Source: Chitinophagaceae bacterium
GTDB lineage: Bacteria; Bacteroidota; Bacteroidia; Chitinophagales; Chitinophagaceae
Length of the DNA stretch: 36,140 bases
Direction of reading: 5' to 3'
Assembly: GCA_947458335.1 (NCBI GenBank)
Contig: CANGYW010000005.1
Span: 1-36,140, forward strand
Shown: piece by piece, positions 28,103 through 36,140 of the stretch
How positions within the stretch are numbered: the stretch's first letter is position 1
Layout of the letters: every line of letters begins with the position of its first letter
Position numbers and translations under genes: made by a program
Notes under the pieces: model-generated
What the model was told of the DNA's origin: nothing
The model's input: only the letters and a program-made list of their open reading frames with translations
Databases searched by the model: none

Positions 28103-29032
28103 ATGGCAAAGACTGTTTTGATTACCGGAGGCACAGGATTGGTAGGAATGGCATTAGTGCCGGCATTATTGCAGCAAGGTTACCAGTTGATCTTATTGAC
28201 TCGTAGCCGTCAATCGCATTCACTGCCCTATGCCACGCATCCTGCAGTTCGTTACTCTTATTGGAATCCCAGTAGTGCCGAGCTCGATACCGATGTGCTT
28301 ACAAAGGCCGATCATATTGTGCATTTAGCAGGCGCTAATGTAGCTGACAAGCGCTGGACCGCTGCCAGAAAAAAAGAGATCGCCAGTAGTCGGGTACTTT
28401 CGGGTCGCTTACTGGTTGATCGGCTAAAAGAAATTACGCATCGCCCCCTTTCCTTTGTGGGGGCCTCCGCTATAGGATGGTATGGAGCCGATACCAAAGA
28501 TCATCCTGCGCCCTTTGTGGAGAACGATCCGCCCGATGCTAGTTTTCTTGGCGAGACCTGTCGCCAGTGGGAAGAGAGTACCGCACCCTTGACTGCCCTG
28601 GGTATTCGTCGCGTTATCTTGCGTATAGGAATTGTGCTTAGTAGAAAGGGTGGGGCGCTTCCCGAATTTGAAAGGCCACTTCGTTTTGGTATCGCTCCGA
28701 TACTTGGCTCTGGAAAGCAGATGATCAGTTGGATTCAATTGCAAGATCTGGTAACGATGATTATTTTCTCACTCGAGCAAAGCACCCTTCAGGGGGTTTA
28801 TAACGCTACCTCCCCTAGGCCTGTTTCTCAGTATTCATTGATGAAGGCGCTAGCCAGACAGCGAAAGCAATTTTTTATTCCGGTCCCTGTCCCTGCCTTT
28901 TTCTTAAAAGTCCTAATGGGTGAAATGAGTATAGAGGTCTTAAAAAGTACAACGGTAAGTGCCAGCAAGATAGAGCAGTGTGGATTTTGTTTTCAATATG
29001 ATACTATAGAAAAGGCCCTCCCCATTTGCTAG
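28103..29032 (+). CDS. TIGR01777-type epimerase (YfcH-like, extended SDR)
   Basis: VLITGGTGLVGMALVPALL, VHLAGANVADKRWTAARKKEIASSRVLSGRLLVD, SAIGWYG, RIGIVLSRKGGALPE. Confidence 0.92.
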   Translation: MAKTVLITGGTGLVGMALVPALLQQGYQLILLTRSRQSHSLPYATHPAVRYSYWNPSSAELDTDVLTKADHIVHLAGANVADKRWTAARKKEIASSRVLSGRLLVDRLKEITHRPLSFVGASAIGWYGADTKDHPAPFVENDPPDASFLGETCRQWEESTAPLTALGIRRVILRIGIVLSRKGGALPEFERPLRFGIAPILGSGKQMISWIQLQDLVTMIIFSLEQSTLQGVYNATSPRPVSQYSLMKALARQRKQFFIPVPVPAFFLKVLMGEMSIEVLKSTTVSASKIEQCGFCFQYDTIEKALPIC

Positions 29033-31407
29033 TTACGAATTGGTTTGCCCGAGGTGAGTACGCTTTGAATTCGCTCCAGTGACTTTTTCTCACCACAAAG
29101 CGATAAAAACGCCTCTCGTTCGAGGTCGAGCAGGTATTGTTCAGAGACTTGTGTTCTTTCGCTGAGATCACCACCGCACATAACATAGGCTAGCTTTTTG
29201 GCAATGAGGGCATCGTGCTGCGACGCATAGCCTGCCGTCTGCATAGCATGAATGCCGGCGTATAGCACGCCCAATCCGGCTCTTCCTAATACGTTAATGT
29301 CTTTTCTTTCAACAGGCCGATTATAGCCTGCTTGTTGCATGGCTAGCACCGATCGTTTGGCGGCAGCTATGCGACGATGACTATTGTAAATAACCTCATC
29401 GGTTCCCTTGCGATAGATACCCATGCTAAAGGCTTCGGCTGCAGAGGTGGCCACCTTTGCTGTGGCAATAGACATAAATCGATGTTTGAGCGTATTGGTA
29501 TCCGGTTCGTCGGGATGCATCTCATCGGAGGCTCGTAGTGCAAATTCTTTGGTGCCTCCGCCTCCTGGAATAAGTCCTACTCCCAATTCAACCAATCCCG
29601 TGTAGGTTTCTGCTGCTGCACAGCATTTGTCTGCATGGAGGGTAAGTTCACAGCCCCCTCCTAATGTCAATCCGTGTGGAGCTACTACTACCGGTATAGA
29701 GGAGTAGCGCGCTCGCATGGTGGTTTGTTGAAACATTCGAATCGCCAGATCGAGTTCGTCATATTCTTGCTCTATGGCCATCATAAAGATCATGCCCACA
29801 TTAGCACCGGCCGAAAAATTGGCACCTTCGTTGCCAATGACTAAGCCGCGGTAGGACTGTTCTGCTTTTTCGATGGCTGTTTGTATACCACTGAGTACAT
29901 CCCCGCCAATGCTTCCCATTTTAGTTTGCCATTGCAACCCTAAGACTTCATCTCCCAGATCGTATAATTTACAGGAGCTATTTTTCCAGACGAGTTTTTC
30001 TTTATGATGACTCATCACTAAAAAGTCGGTACCACCTGGCAAGGGTTTATACGACTTAGATGTGGGTTCATAGCAGTAGCGGATTCCTTTTTCGTTCTTG
30101 TAAAATTGAGTATGCCCATTTGCGATCATCTCATTTACCCAAGGGGCAGGCGGTATACCCGCTTTCTCCATCTCGGCCGCCATCGTAGCTACGCCCAGCA
30201 CATCCCACGCTTCAAAAGCGCCTATCTCCCAGCCAAAGCCCGCCATCATGGCATCATCTACCCTATAAAGTTCATCGCTGATCTCGGGAATTCGGTGCGA
30301 GATATAAGAAAAGATGCGGTAATGAAGTAAGCGATAGAATTCTCCTGCTTTGTCTTTTCCTTTTACTAAGCTGATCAGTCGGGTAGAAAGATCTTCAATG
30401 GGTTTGGCAGCTTCTAGCGTGACAAACGAGGCTTTCTTACGAGGTTGGTAGGTAAGCGTTTCTAGGTCTAGGGTCAGGATTTCTTTTTTGCCAGCCTCAT
30501 TTTTTGTTTTCTTAAAAAATCCTTGACCGGTTTTATCGCCTAGCCAATTGTTATCGACCATTTTTTGTAGCCAATCGGGAATTGCAAAAAGCGAATGCGC
30601 CTCGTCGTGAGGACAATTGGCGGCTACCCCCCCGGCTACTTTAACCATGGTATCGATACCCACTACGTCGGCCGTGCGAAAGGTAGCCGACTTCGGTCTT
30701 CCGATGATGGGGCCGGTGAGTGCATCTATTTCGTCGATGCTAAGTTGTAGCTGTTGTTTTAAGTGCATTATGGCCATAATGCCAAATACACCAATGCGGT
30801 TGGCAATAAAGGCTGGAGTGTCCTTACATTTAACGGTAGTCTTACCTAAGTGCAGATCGCCATATTGCATCAAAAAATCTACGAGTGCGGGATCGGTGTC
30901 GGCGGTGGGAATAATCTCCAGCAATTTTAAATAGCGGGGCGGATTAAAAAAGTGCGTACCGCAAAAATGCCGGCGAAAATCATCGCTTCTGCCCGCCGCC
31001 ATCATCGAAATAGGAATACCCGAGGTATTAGAGCTAATGATGGTGCCGATTTTTCTATAGCGCTCTACTTTTTCGAATAATTGTTGTTTGATATCGAGTC
31101 TTTCTACCACCACCTCTATGATCCAATCACAGGTACCGATATCTGCAAGGTTATCGTCGAAGTTGCCGGTACGAATCCGTTTAACGACGTCCTTTTCATA
31201 CACAGGCGAGGGATTACTTTTTATGGCAGATTGTAAGGCCTCGTTAACGATTCGGTTACGAGCCGCCGCTCCGTCGGTGATGGCTACACCCGAAGGAACA
31301 ATATCGAGTAATAGAACATCTAGACCAACCCCTGCAAAATGACAAGCAATTCGAGAGCCCATCACACCACTGCCCAACACAGCCACTTTACGAATGATTC
31401 GATTCAT
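29029..31407 (-). CDS. 3-hydroxyacyl-CoA dehydrogenase / enoyl-CoA hydratase fusion (FadN-like domain order)
   Basis: N-terminal Rossmann VAVLGSGVMGSRIACHFAGVG, GTHFFNPPRYLKLLEI, C-terminal crotonase region GNEGANFSAGANVGMI...GLTLGGGCELTLHAD...GLIPGGGGTKEF. Confidence 0.93.
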   Translation of the reverse strand: MNRIIRKVAVLGSGVMGSRIACHFAGVGLDVLLLDIVPSGVAITDGAAARNRIVNEALQSAIKSNPSPVYEKDVVKRIRTGNFDDNLADIGTCDWIIEVVVERLDIKQQLFEKVERYRKIGTIISSNTSGIPISMMAAGRSDDFRRHFCGTHFFNPPRYLKLLEIIPTADTDPALVDFLMQYGDLHLGKTTVKCKDTPAFIANRIGVFGIMAIMHLKQQLQLSIDEIDALTGPIIGRPKSATFRTADVVGIDTMVKVAGGVAANCPHDEAHSLFAIPDWLQKMVDNNWLGDKTGQGFFKKTKNEAGKKEILTLDLETLTYQPRKKASFVTLEAAKPIEDLSTRLISLVKGKDKAGEFYRLLHYRIFSYISHRIPEISDELYRVDDAMMAGFGWEIGAFEAWDVLGVATMAAEMEKAGIPPAPWVNEMIANGHTQFYKNEKGIRYCYEPTSKSYKPLPGGTDFLVMSHHKEKLVWKNSSCKLYDLGDEVLGLQWQTKMGSIGGDVLSGIQTAIEKAEQSYRGLVIGNEGANFSAGANVGMIFMMAIEQEYDELDLAIRMFQQTTMRARYSSIPVVVAPHGLTLGGGCELTLHADKCCAAAETYTGLVELGVGLIPGGGGTKEFALRASDEMHPDEPDTNTLKHRFMSIATAKVATSAAEAFSMGIYRKGTDEVIYNSHRRIAAAKRSVLAMQQAGYNRPVERKDINVLGRAGLGVLYAGIHAMQTAGYASQHDALIAKKLAYVMCGGDLSERTQVSEQYLLDLEREAFLSLCGEKKSLERIQSVLTSGKPIRN

Positions 31408-31477
31408 AAAAAATAGTTAGTTATGCAACTAATTTACTCCTACTAAATTACGGCGTTTGCAGTTTGAAAAGAAAAAC

Positions 31478-33598
31478 TCAGCTAACGATAGCGCCCGGAT
31501 CAATAGGTTGTGCCGGTTGAATAAATACGAGTTTACCGTTCGCGTCCTCGGCCATCAAGATCATACCGTTACTTTCGATGCCTTTCATTTTTCGGGGCGC
31601 CAGGTTGGTGACCACTGTAACGGATTGGCCAATGAGGGTCTCGGGGGCATAGTGCAGGGCAATGCCACTAACGATAGTGCGGGTTTCGCTTCCCAGATCT
31701 ACCTGCAGGCAAAGTAATTTGTCGGCTTTCTCTACTTTTTCGGCAGCACGAATAACACCAGTCTTTAACTCTAGCTTGGCAAAGTCATCGTATTGAATGG
31801 TGGCTTTTGCAGGGGCTATGGATTTTTCTGCTGGCAGGGCCGAACCGGTATCAGGCGTAGACATAGTACGTTGCTTTAATTTTTCTAACTGGGCCAAGAT
31901 CTCTTGATCTTCGATTTTTCTGAATAGTAGCTGTGGGGCACGCAGAGAATAACCTGTCTTAAGTAAGTTGACCTTGCCGGCATTTTCCCACTGCAACATT
32001 TTTTCGACCACCTTCATTTGATGCAGCAGCGTTTTGGCCGCATGGGGCATAAAGGGATTGATTAGAATGGCCAGATTGGCGGTAAGTTGCAAACACAAGT
32101 GCAGGCAGTTATCGATGCGAGTCTGGGCGCTGGGATCCTGTTCGATTTGTTTAGCCACAATCCAGGGCTCCTTCTTTTGCATGTATTGATTTCCCTTACG
32201 AGAAAGATCGATGATCTCGAAAAGCGCTTCTCGGAATTTATATTGTTCGAGTAGTGCTTCAATTTTTTGGGGAGCTTCGGTAAGAGCCTTTAGTAATTCC
32301 TCGTCTATCTCATCTTTGGCAGTTGCATGAAAAGGAGGCACTTTTCCCTGGCATAGTTTATGCATTAGTACCCAGGTGCGATTGATAAAATTACCAAAGA
32401 CGGCTACGAGTTCGCTATTCACTGCTTCTTGAAATCCTTTCCAGGTAAACTCGCTGTCTTTCGTCTCTGGCGCGATCTGCGTAAGGTAATAACGTAGCAT
32501 GTCTACGCACTGCGGTCCTCCATTGGGGGCTTCTACAAAATCTTGGATGTAGTCACGCATGTCGAGTTTCCAGTTACGGCTGGTACTCATCTTGTCGCCT
32601 TCGAGATTTAGAAACTCGTTGGCAGGTACATTATCTGGTAAAATATACCCATGCAGTTTTAGCATTACCGGAAAAATAATGCAGTGAAACACAATATTGT
32701 CCTTTCCAATAAAGTGAACCAATTTGGTTTCCTTGTCTTGCCAATAGGGCGTCCAGTCTTTTCCATGGTCTAGTGCCCATTGTTTGGTAGCACTAATGTA
32801 GCCAATGGGGGCATCGAACCAAACGTAGAGTACTTTGCCATCGGCTCCTTTTATTCGGGGGGGTAACGATACTCCCCAGTCTAAATCGCGTGTAACGGCC
32901 CTGGGTTGTAGTCCTCCTTCGATCCAGCCCTTGCATTGCCCAACTACAGTGGGGCGCCAATCTTTTTGATGTTGCTTAAGGATCCAATCTTGTAAGAAGG
33001 CTTCGTGTTGGTCAAGAGGCAAGTACCAATGCGTCGTTTTTTTCTTAACAGGGGGTTGTCCACTTAATGTGCTGACGGGGTTCAGTAACTCCTCAGGACT
33101 CAACGAACGTCCACAGGTTTCGCACTGGTCACCAAAAGCGCGATCACTGCCACAGGCAGGGCAGGTGCCCTTAATATAGCGATCGGCTAAAAAACTCTGT
33201 GCCGCCTCATCGAAAAATTGTTCGGTCTCTTTGGTTTGCAGCGCCCCTTGTTTTTCGAGTGTGTCAAAAAACTCCGTAGCTGTTTGATGATGCAGGGCGG
33301 CACTGGTTCGGTGATAGATGTCGAAGCTGATGGAGAGTTTTTCAAAGTCCTCTTTCATCGCTTGGTGATACTTATCGATGATGGCCTGGGCCGTGGTGCC
33401 TTCTTTTTTAGCCTGAATGGGAATGGCTGTTCCGTGCTCGTCACTTCCGCATACAAACACCACGTCTCGTTGCTGTGCTCGCAAGTAACGAACATAAATA
33501 TCGGCAGGAATGTAGGCGCCGGCTAAATGCCCTACGTGTTTTAGTCCGTTAGCATAGGGTAAGGCCGAGGTAATCAGGTATCGTTTGGGTGCGCTCAT
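31478..33598 (-). CDS. metG: Methionyl-tRNA synthetase with C-terminal tRNA-binding domain
   Basis: LITSALPYANGLKHVGHLAGAYIPADIYVR, Zn knuckle CPACGSDRAFGDQCETCG, DKMSTSRNW (KMSKS variant), C-terminal EMAP/Trbp111-like domain; start set at 33598 (MSAPKRYLITSALPY). Confidence 0.97.
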   Translation of the reverse strand: MSAPKRYLITSALPYANGLKHVGHLAGAYIPADIYVRYLRAQQRDVVFVCGSDEHGTAIPIQAKKEGTTAQAIIDKYHQAMKEDFEKLSISFDIYHRTSAALHHQTATEFFDTLEKQGALQTKETEQFFDEAAQSFLADRYIKGTCPACGSDRAFGDQCETCGRSLSPEELLNPVSTLSGQPPVKKKTTHWYLPLDQHEAFLQDWILKQHQKDWRPTVVGQCKGWIEGGLQPRAVTRDLDWGVSLPPRIKGADGKVLYVWFDAPIGYISATKQWALDHGKDWTPYWQDKETKLVHFIGKDNIVFHCIIFPVMLKLHGYILPDNVPANEFLNLEGDKMSTSRNWKLDMRDYIQDFVEAPNGGPQCVDMLRYYLTQIAPETKDSEFTWKGFQEAVNSELVAVFGNFINRTWVLMHKLCQGKVPPFHATAKDEIDEELLKALTEAPQKIEALLEQYKFREALFEIIDLSRKGNQYMQKKEPWIVAKQIEQDPSAQTRIDNCLHLCLQLTANLAILINPFMPHAAKTLLHQMKVVEKMLQWENAGKVNLLKTGYSLRAPQLLFRKIEDQEILAQLEKLKQRTMSTPDTGSALPAEKSIAPAKATIQYDDFAKLELKTGVIRAAEKVEKADKLLCLQVDLGSETRTIVSGIALHYAPETLIGQSVTVVTNLAPRKMKGIESNGMILMAEDANGKLVFIQPAQPIDPGAIVS

Positions 33599-33606
33599 GC
33601 AGGTTG

Positions 33607-33637
33607 CAAAAATACCGTAATCGAACCTTGTCCCAAA
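33607..33637 (-). promoter_or_regulatory. Putative metG promoter, TTTG-N19-TATTTTTG
   Basis: Minus strand TTTG (33637-33634), 19 bp spacer, TATTTTTG (33614-33607): exact matches to TTTG / TAnnTTTG, 8 nt before the ATG. Confidence 0.7.
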
Positions 33638-33680
33638 ATGCGATGCGCTCATTACCTTTATTCTTTTTTATACCTGCACT

Positions 33681-34589
33681 ATGACACAACCTCCTTATTT
33701 GCAACCGGGCGATACGATCGCTCTTGTTTGTCCGGCCGGTTATATGCCCGCGGACAAGGTACAGACCTGTGTAAAGGTCTTGGGCGAATGGGGATACAGG
33801 GTGGTGGTCGGGTCAACGGTAGGTGGAAACTCCACCACTTATTTTTCAGGCTCCGATCAAGAGCGCTGCACCGATCTGCAACGTATGTTAGACGATCGCT
33901 CGGTTCGCGCCATTCTCTGCGCCCGTGGGGGGTATGGTACTGGCCGCTTGATTGAGCAGCTCGATTTTTCTGTTTTTATCGATCAACCTAAATGGATCAT
34001 TGGTTTTTCGGATATCACCATTTTACATGCACATATTTATCGGCATTTTGGTATTTGCAGCCTGCATGCTCCTATGGCGGCTGCTTTTAATGATGGGGGC
34101 TGGCAATTGGACGCTGTGCAATCACTTCGTGAAGCATTGCAAGGCTTTAGTTTAGCATGTAGCGGTCCGGAACATTCCTTTAATCGGTTTGGGATTGCTA
34201 AGGGTACCTTGGTGGGAGGCAATTTAGCCTTACTGGCTCATTTGGTGGGCACCTCCTCTGATGTAGATACGAACGACAAAATCTTATTTATAGAGGATGT
34301 GGGCGAGCAGTTGTACAATATAGACAGAATGATGTGCCAGCTACAGCGAAGTGGAAAGCTCGAACGATTAGCTGCGTTGGTGGTGGGCGGATTTAGCGAA
34401 TGCAAAGACACGGACCGGCCCTTTGGCAAGACGGCTTATGAAATTATACATTCGTGGGTAAGCGGTTATAAGTATCCGATTTGCTTTGATTTTCCGGTCA
34501 GTCATACCGAGCGCAATATGACACTCAAGCACGGAGCCGTTTATGAGATTAAGATTGATGCCACCGGATCGTTACTGGCGGAGTGGTAA
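33681..34589 (+). CDS. LD-carboxypeptidase (peptidase family S66, muramoyltetrapeptide carboxypeptidase)
   Basis: LQPGDTIALVCPAGYM, RAILCARGGYGTGRLIEQLDF, IIGFSDITILHAHIYRHFGICSLHAPM, GTLVGGNLALLAHLVGT, FEDVGE-like FIEDVGEQLYNIDRMM. Confidence 0.94.
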   Translation: MTQPPYLQPGDTIALVCPAGYMPADKVQTCVKVLGEWGYRVVVGSTVGGNSTTYFSGSDQERCTDLQRMLDDRSVRAILCARGGYGTGRLIEQLDFSVFIDQPKWIIGFSDITILHAHIYRHFGICSLHAPMAAAFNDGGWQLDAVQSLREALQGFSLACSGPEHSFNRFGIAKGTLVGGNLALLAHLVGTSSDVDTNDKILFIEDVGEQLYNIDRMMCQLQRSGKLERLAALVVGGFSECKDTDRPFGKTAYEIIHSWVSGYKYPICFDFPVSHTERNMTLKHGAVYEIKIDATGSLLAEW

Positions 34590-34652
34590 GAGGGAACCCG
34601 CTGCCATTGGTTCTTCGACACGATAGCGCTTTACCGCGCTCAGCTTCGAGAT

Positions 34653-35483
34653 TCACTGCCTAAGTGTTTGCGATAACCACTCTATGGTTTTTGGAAAACG
34701 ATAAAGATCGTTATGTGAACCTTCTTCAATTACGACCAGTCGGTCTTGTGGCTTAAATAGCGTCGATAATTTTTGGGATTGTGTAAAAGAAACTATGCCA
34801 TCTTTTGTTCCGTGTAATAAAGTGATGGGTGCCGCAACCCTGGGCAGGTGTTGATAGGTGGGTAACTGGTAGTGTAACAACAGTGCCATGGGATAGAGCG
34901 GTAAGAAACGTTGAAGCACATCAGAAAATTGGTAGTAGGGTGTTTCTAAGATAAGTTGTTTGCAATCGCGGCGCGAAGCCAGTTGAGCCGCGATTCCGGT
35001 GCCCAGGCTTTTCCCATAAATAATGAGGCTGTCGGCCGCATAGCGTTTACGAGCTATCTGGTAGGTAAGTGTAGCCCATTCGTAAAGTTTTTGCTCCGAC
35101 AAGGCCCCTTTACTTTTACCATAGCCCGGATAATCGGGCATCAATACTTCGAAACCATTTTTGGTAAAGTAAGGAACGAACTTCTCGTACCAAGCAATAT
35201 TTTGACGATTACCATGAAAATACAATACCAGCCCTCGGACGATACCGCTATCGGGTCGGTACAAGACAGCATGCAAGGTGTCTTGTTTATTAACGGGAAC
35301 TGTTATCTCGCGGTGGGATATTGTGGTAGCGAATTGATATGAAGCCGGCAGCACGCGAGAACGAAAGATGAGGGTCTCCTGAAAAAAATAGATCAGCAAT
35401 GCGCCACTTAGGTATACCAACAGCAAGATGCTGATGATCTTTTTAGTGCGCGGGCTGCGGAGTTTTGAGCGTACAGAAGCCAT
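34653..35483 (-). CDS. Alpha/beta hydrolase with N-terminal TM segment
   Basis: LVLYFHGNRQNIAWYEKFVPYF, YPGYGKSKG, IIYGKSLGTGIAAQLAS nucleophile elbow, LLHGTKDGIVSF, GSHNDL. Confidence 0.9.
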   Translation of the reverse strand: MASVRSKLRSPRTKKIISILLLVYLSGALLIYFFQETLIFRSRVLPASYQFATTISHREITVPVNKQDTLHAVLYRPDSGIVRGLVLYFHGNRQNIAWYEKFVPYFTKNGFEVLMPDYPGYGKSKGALSEQKLYEWATLTYQIARKRYAADSLIIYGKSLGTGIAAQLASRRDCKQLILETPYYQFSDVLQRFLPLYPMALLLHYQLPTYQHLPRVAAPITLLHGTKDGIVSFTQSQKLSTLFKPQDRLVVIEEGSHNDLYRFPKTIEWLSQTLRQ

Positions 35484-36140
35484 TAGTATTTTAAAATATC
35501 GCGGATAAAATTGTGATACTCGTCAAAGGAGGGTAGGTTATTATGTCCGCCACCTTCGATACGAATCAACGTGCATTTGCGAGGATTGATCTTTTGCAGA
35601 TTCTCGCTGTGTCTAATAGGGATCAGCCGATCGCGCGTACCATGAATGATGTAGGTATGGCATTTCACCAATGGAAGCCATTGGTCGGAGCGCAGGTGAT
35701 AGCGAAGTACCAAACGCACCGGTAATATTGGCAAGAATCGCTCGATTACTTTTCTAAAATTAAAGTAGGGAGCATCGAGTATCAGATAACGAGGGTGATT
35801 GTCAGAGGCTAGCTTGGTGGCAAAGCCGCTACCGAGACTTCTGCCATAAATAATAAGGTGGTCTTCGCTATAGGTTTCGAGTAAACGGTCGTATACGAAC
35901 TGCATATCACCCAGCATTTCTTTTTCGCTTCGCTTGCCCGTGCTTTTACCAAACCCGCGATAGTCGACCAACACTACATCATAGTCGTAGCGATAAAAAT
36001 CCTTTGCGTAGCGTGCCCACCCCTTGATACTTCTGGTATTGCCATGAAAGTACAGGATAAGTCCTTTTGGCTGCTCTCTGTAAAAATGCAGTCCATTGAT
36101 GCGAACCCCTGGACCCACCTCAAAAAAGTACTCTTTGAAC
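35483..36140 (-). CDS. Alpha/beta hydrolase (paralogue of neighbour; 5' end beyond window)
   Basis: LILYFHGNTRSIKGWARYAKDF, YRGFGKSTG, IIYGRSLGSGFATKLAS, IIHGTRDRLIPI, GGGHNNL; frame stays open to the window edge (FKEYFFEVGPGVRINGLHFY). Confidence 0.9.
   Translation of the reverse strand, partial: FKEYFFEVGPGVRINGLHFYREQPKGLILYFHGNTRSIKGWARYAKDFYRYDYDVVLVDYRGFGKSTGKRSEKEMLGDMQFVYDRLLETYSEDHLIIYGRSLGSGFATKLASDNHPRYLILDAPYFNFRKVIERFLPILPVRLVLRYHLRSDQWLPLVKCHTYIIHGTRDRLIPIRHSENLQKINPRKCTLIRIEGGGHNNLPSFDEYHNFIRDILKY

Noticed and set aside
34625-34640. AGCGC-TTTACC-GCGCT inverted repeat between the LD-carboxypeptidase and the hydrolase
   Set aside because: Only 5 bp stem and no T-tract on either strand; too weak to call a terminator.

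Overview
This 36 kb window looks like ordinary chromosomal housekeeping DNA from a Bacteroidota bacterium, probably Chitinophagaceae-like (inferred from gene content, protein style and TAnnTTTG-type promoters). The centrepiece is a nearly complete co-directional dcw cell-wall/division cluster on the + strand: mraZ-rsmH-ftsL-like-ftsI(PASTA)-murE-mraY-murD-ftsW-murG-murC-ftsQ-ftsA-ftsZ. It ends in a strong intrinsic terminator. The flanks carry engB (truncated by the window edge), a YkuK-like RNase H-fold protein, a CoA-binding protein, a PDH E2 with two lipoyl domains, dnaX, a GNAT-like protein, atpD-atpC, YqgE/AlgH, a sensor histidine kinase with no neighbouring regulator, queA, a TIGR01777-type epimerase, a FadN-like HADH/ECH fusion, metG, an LD-carboxypeptidase and two tandem alpha/beta hydrolases. 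I saw no mobile element, CRISPR array, tRNA, rRNA or obvious novel multi-gene system. The best leads are small-scale: (1) an A10 tract in dnaX at the expected tau/gamma boundary, where slippage in either direction gives an immediate stop; (2) Bacteroidota-type -7 promoter elements abutting the start codons of several genes, suggesting leaderless mRNAs; (3) 10-bp phased MraZ-box-like repeats overlapping a putative mraZ promoter; (4) three convergent gene pairs that each share a 4-bp palindromic double stop (TTAA, TTAA, CTAG); (5) a hairpin with an A9 loop inside engB; (6) two hairpins in series after ftsZ.
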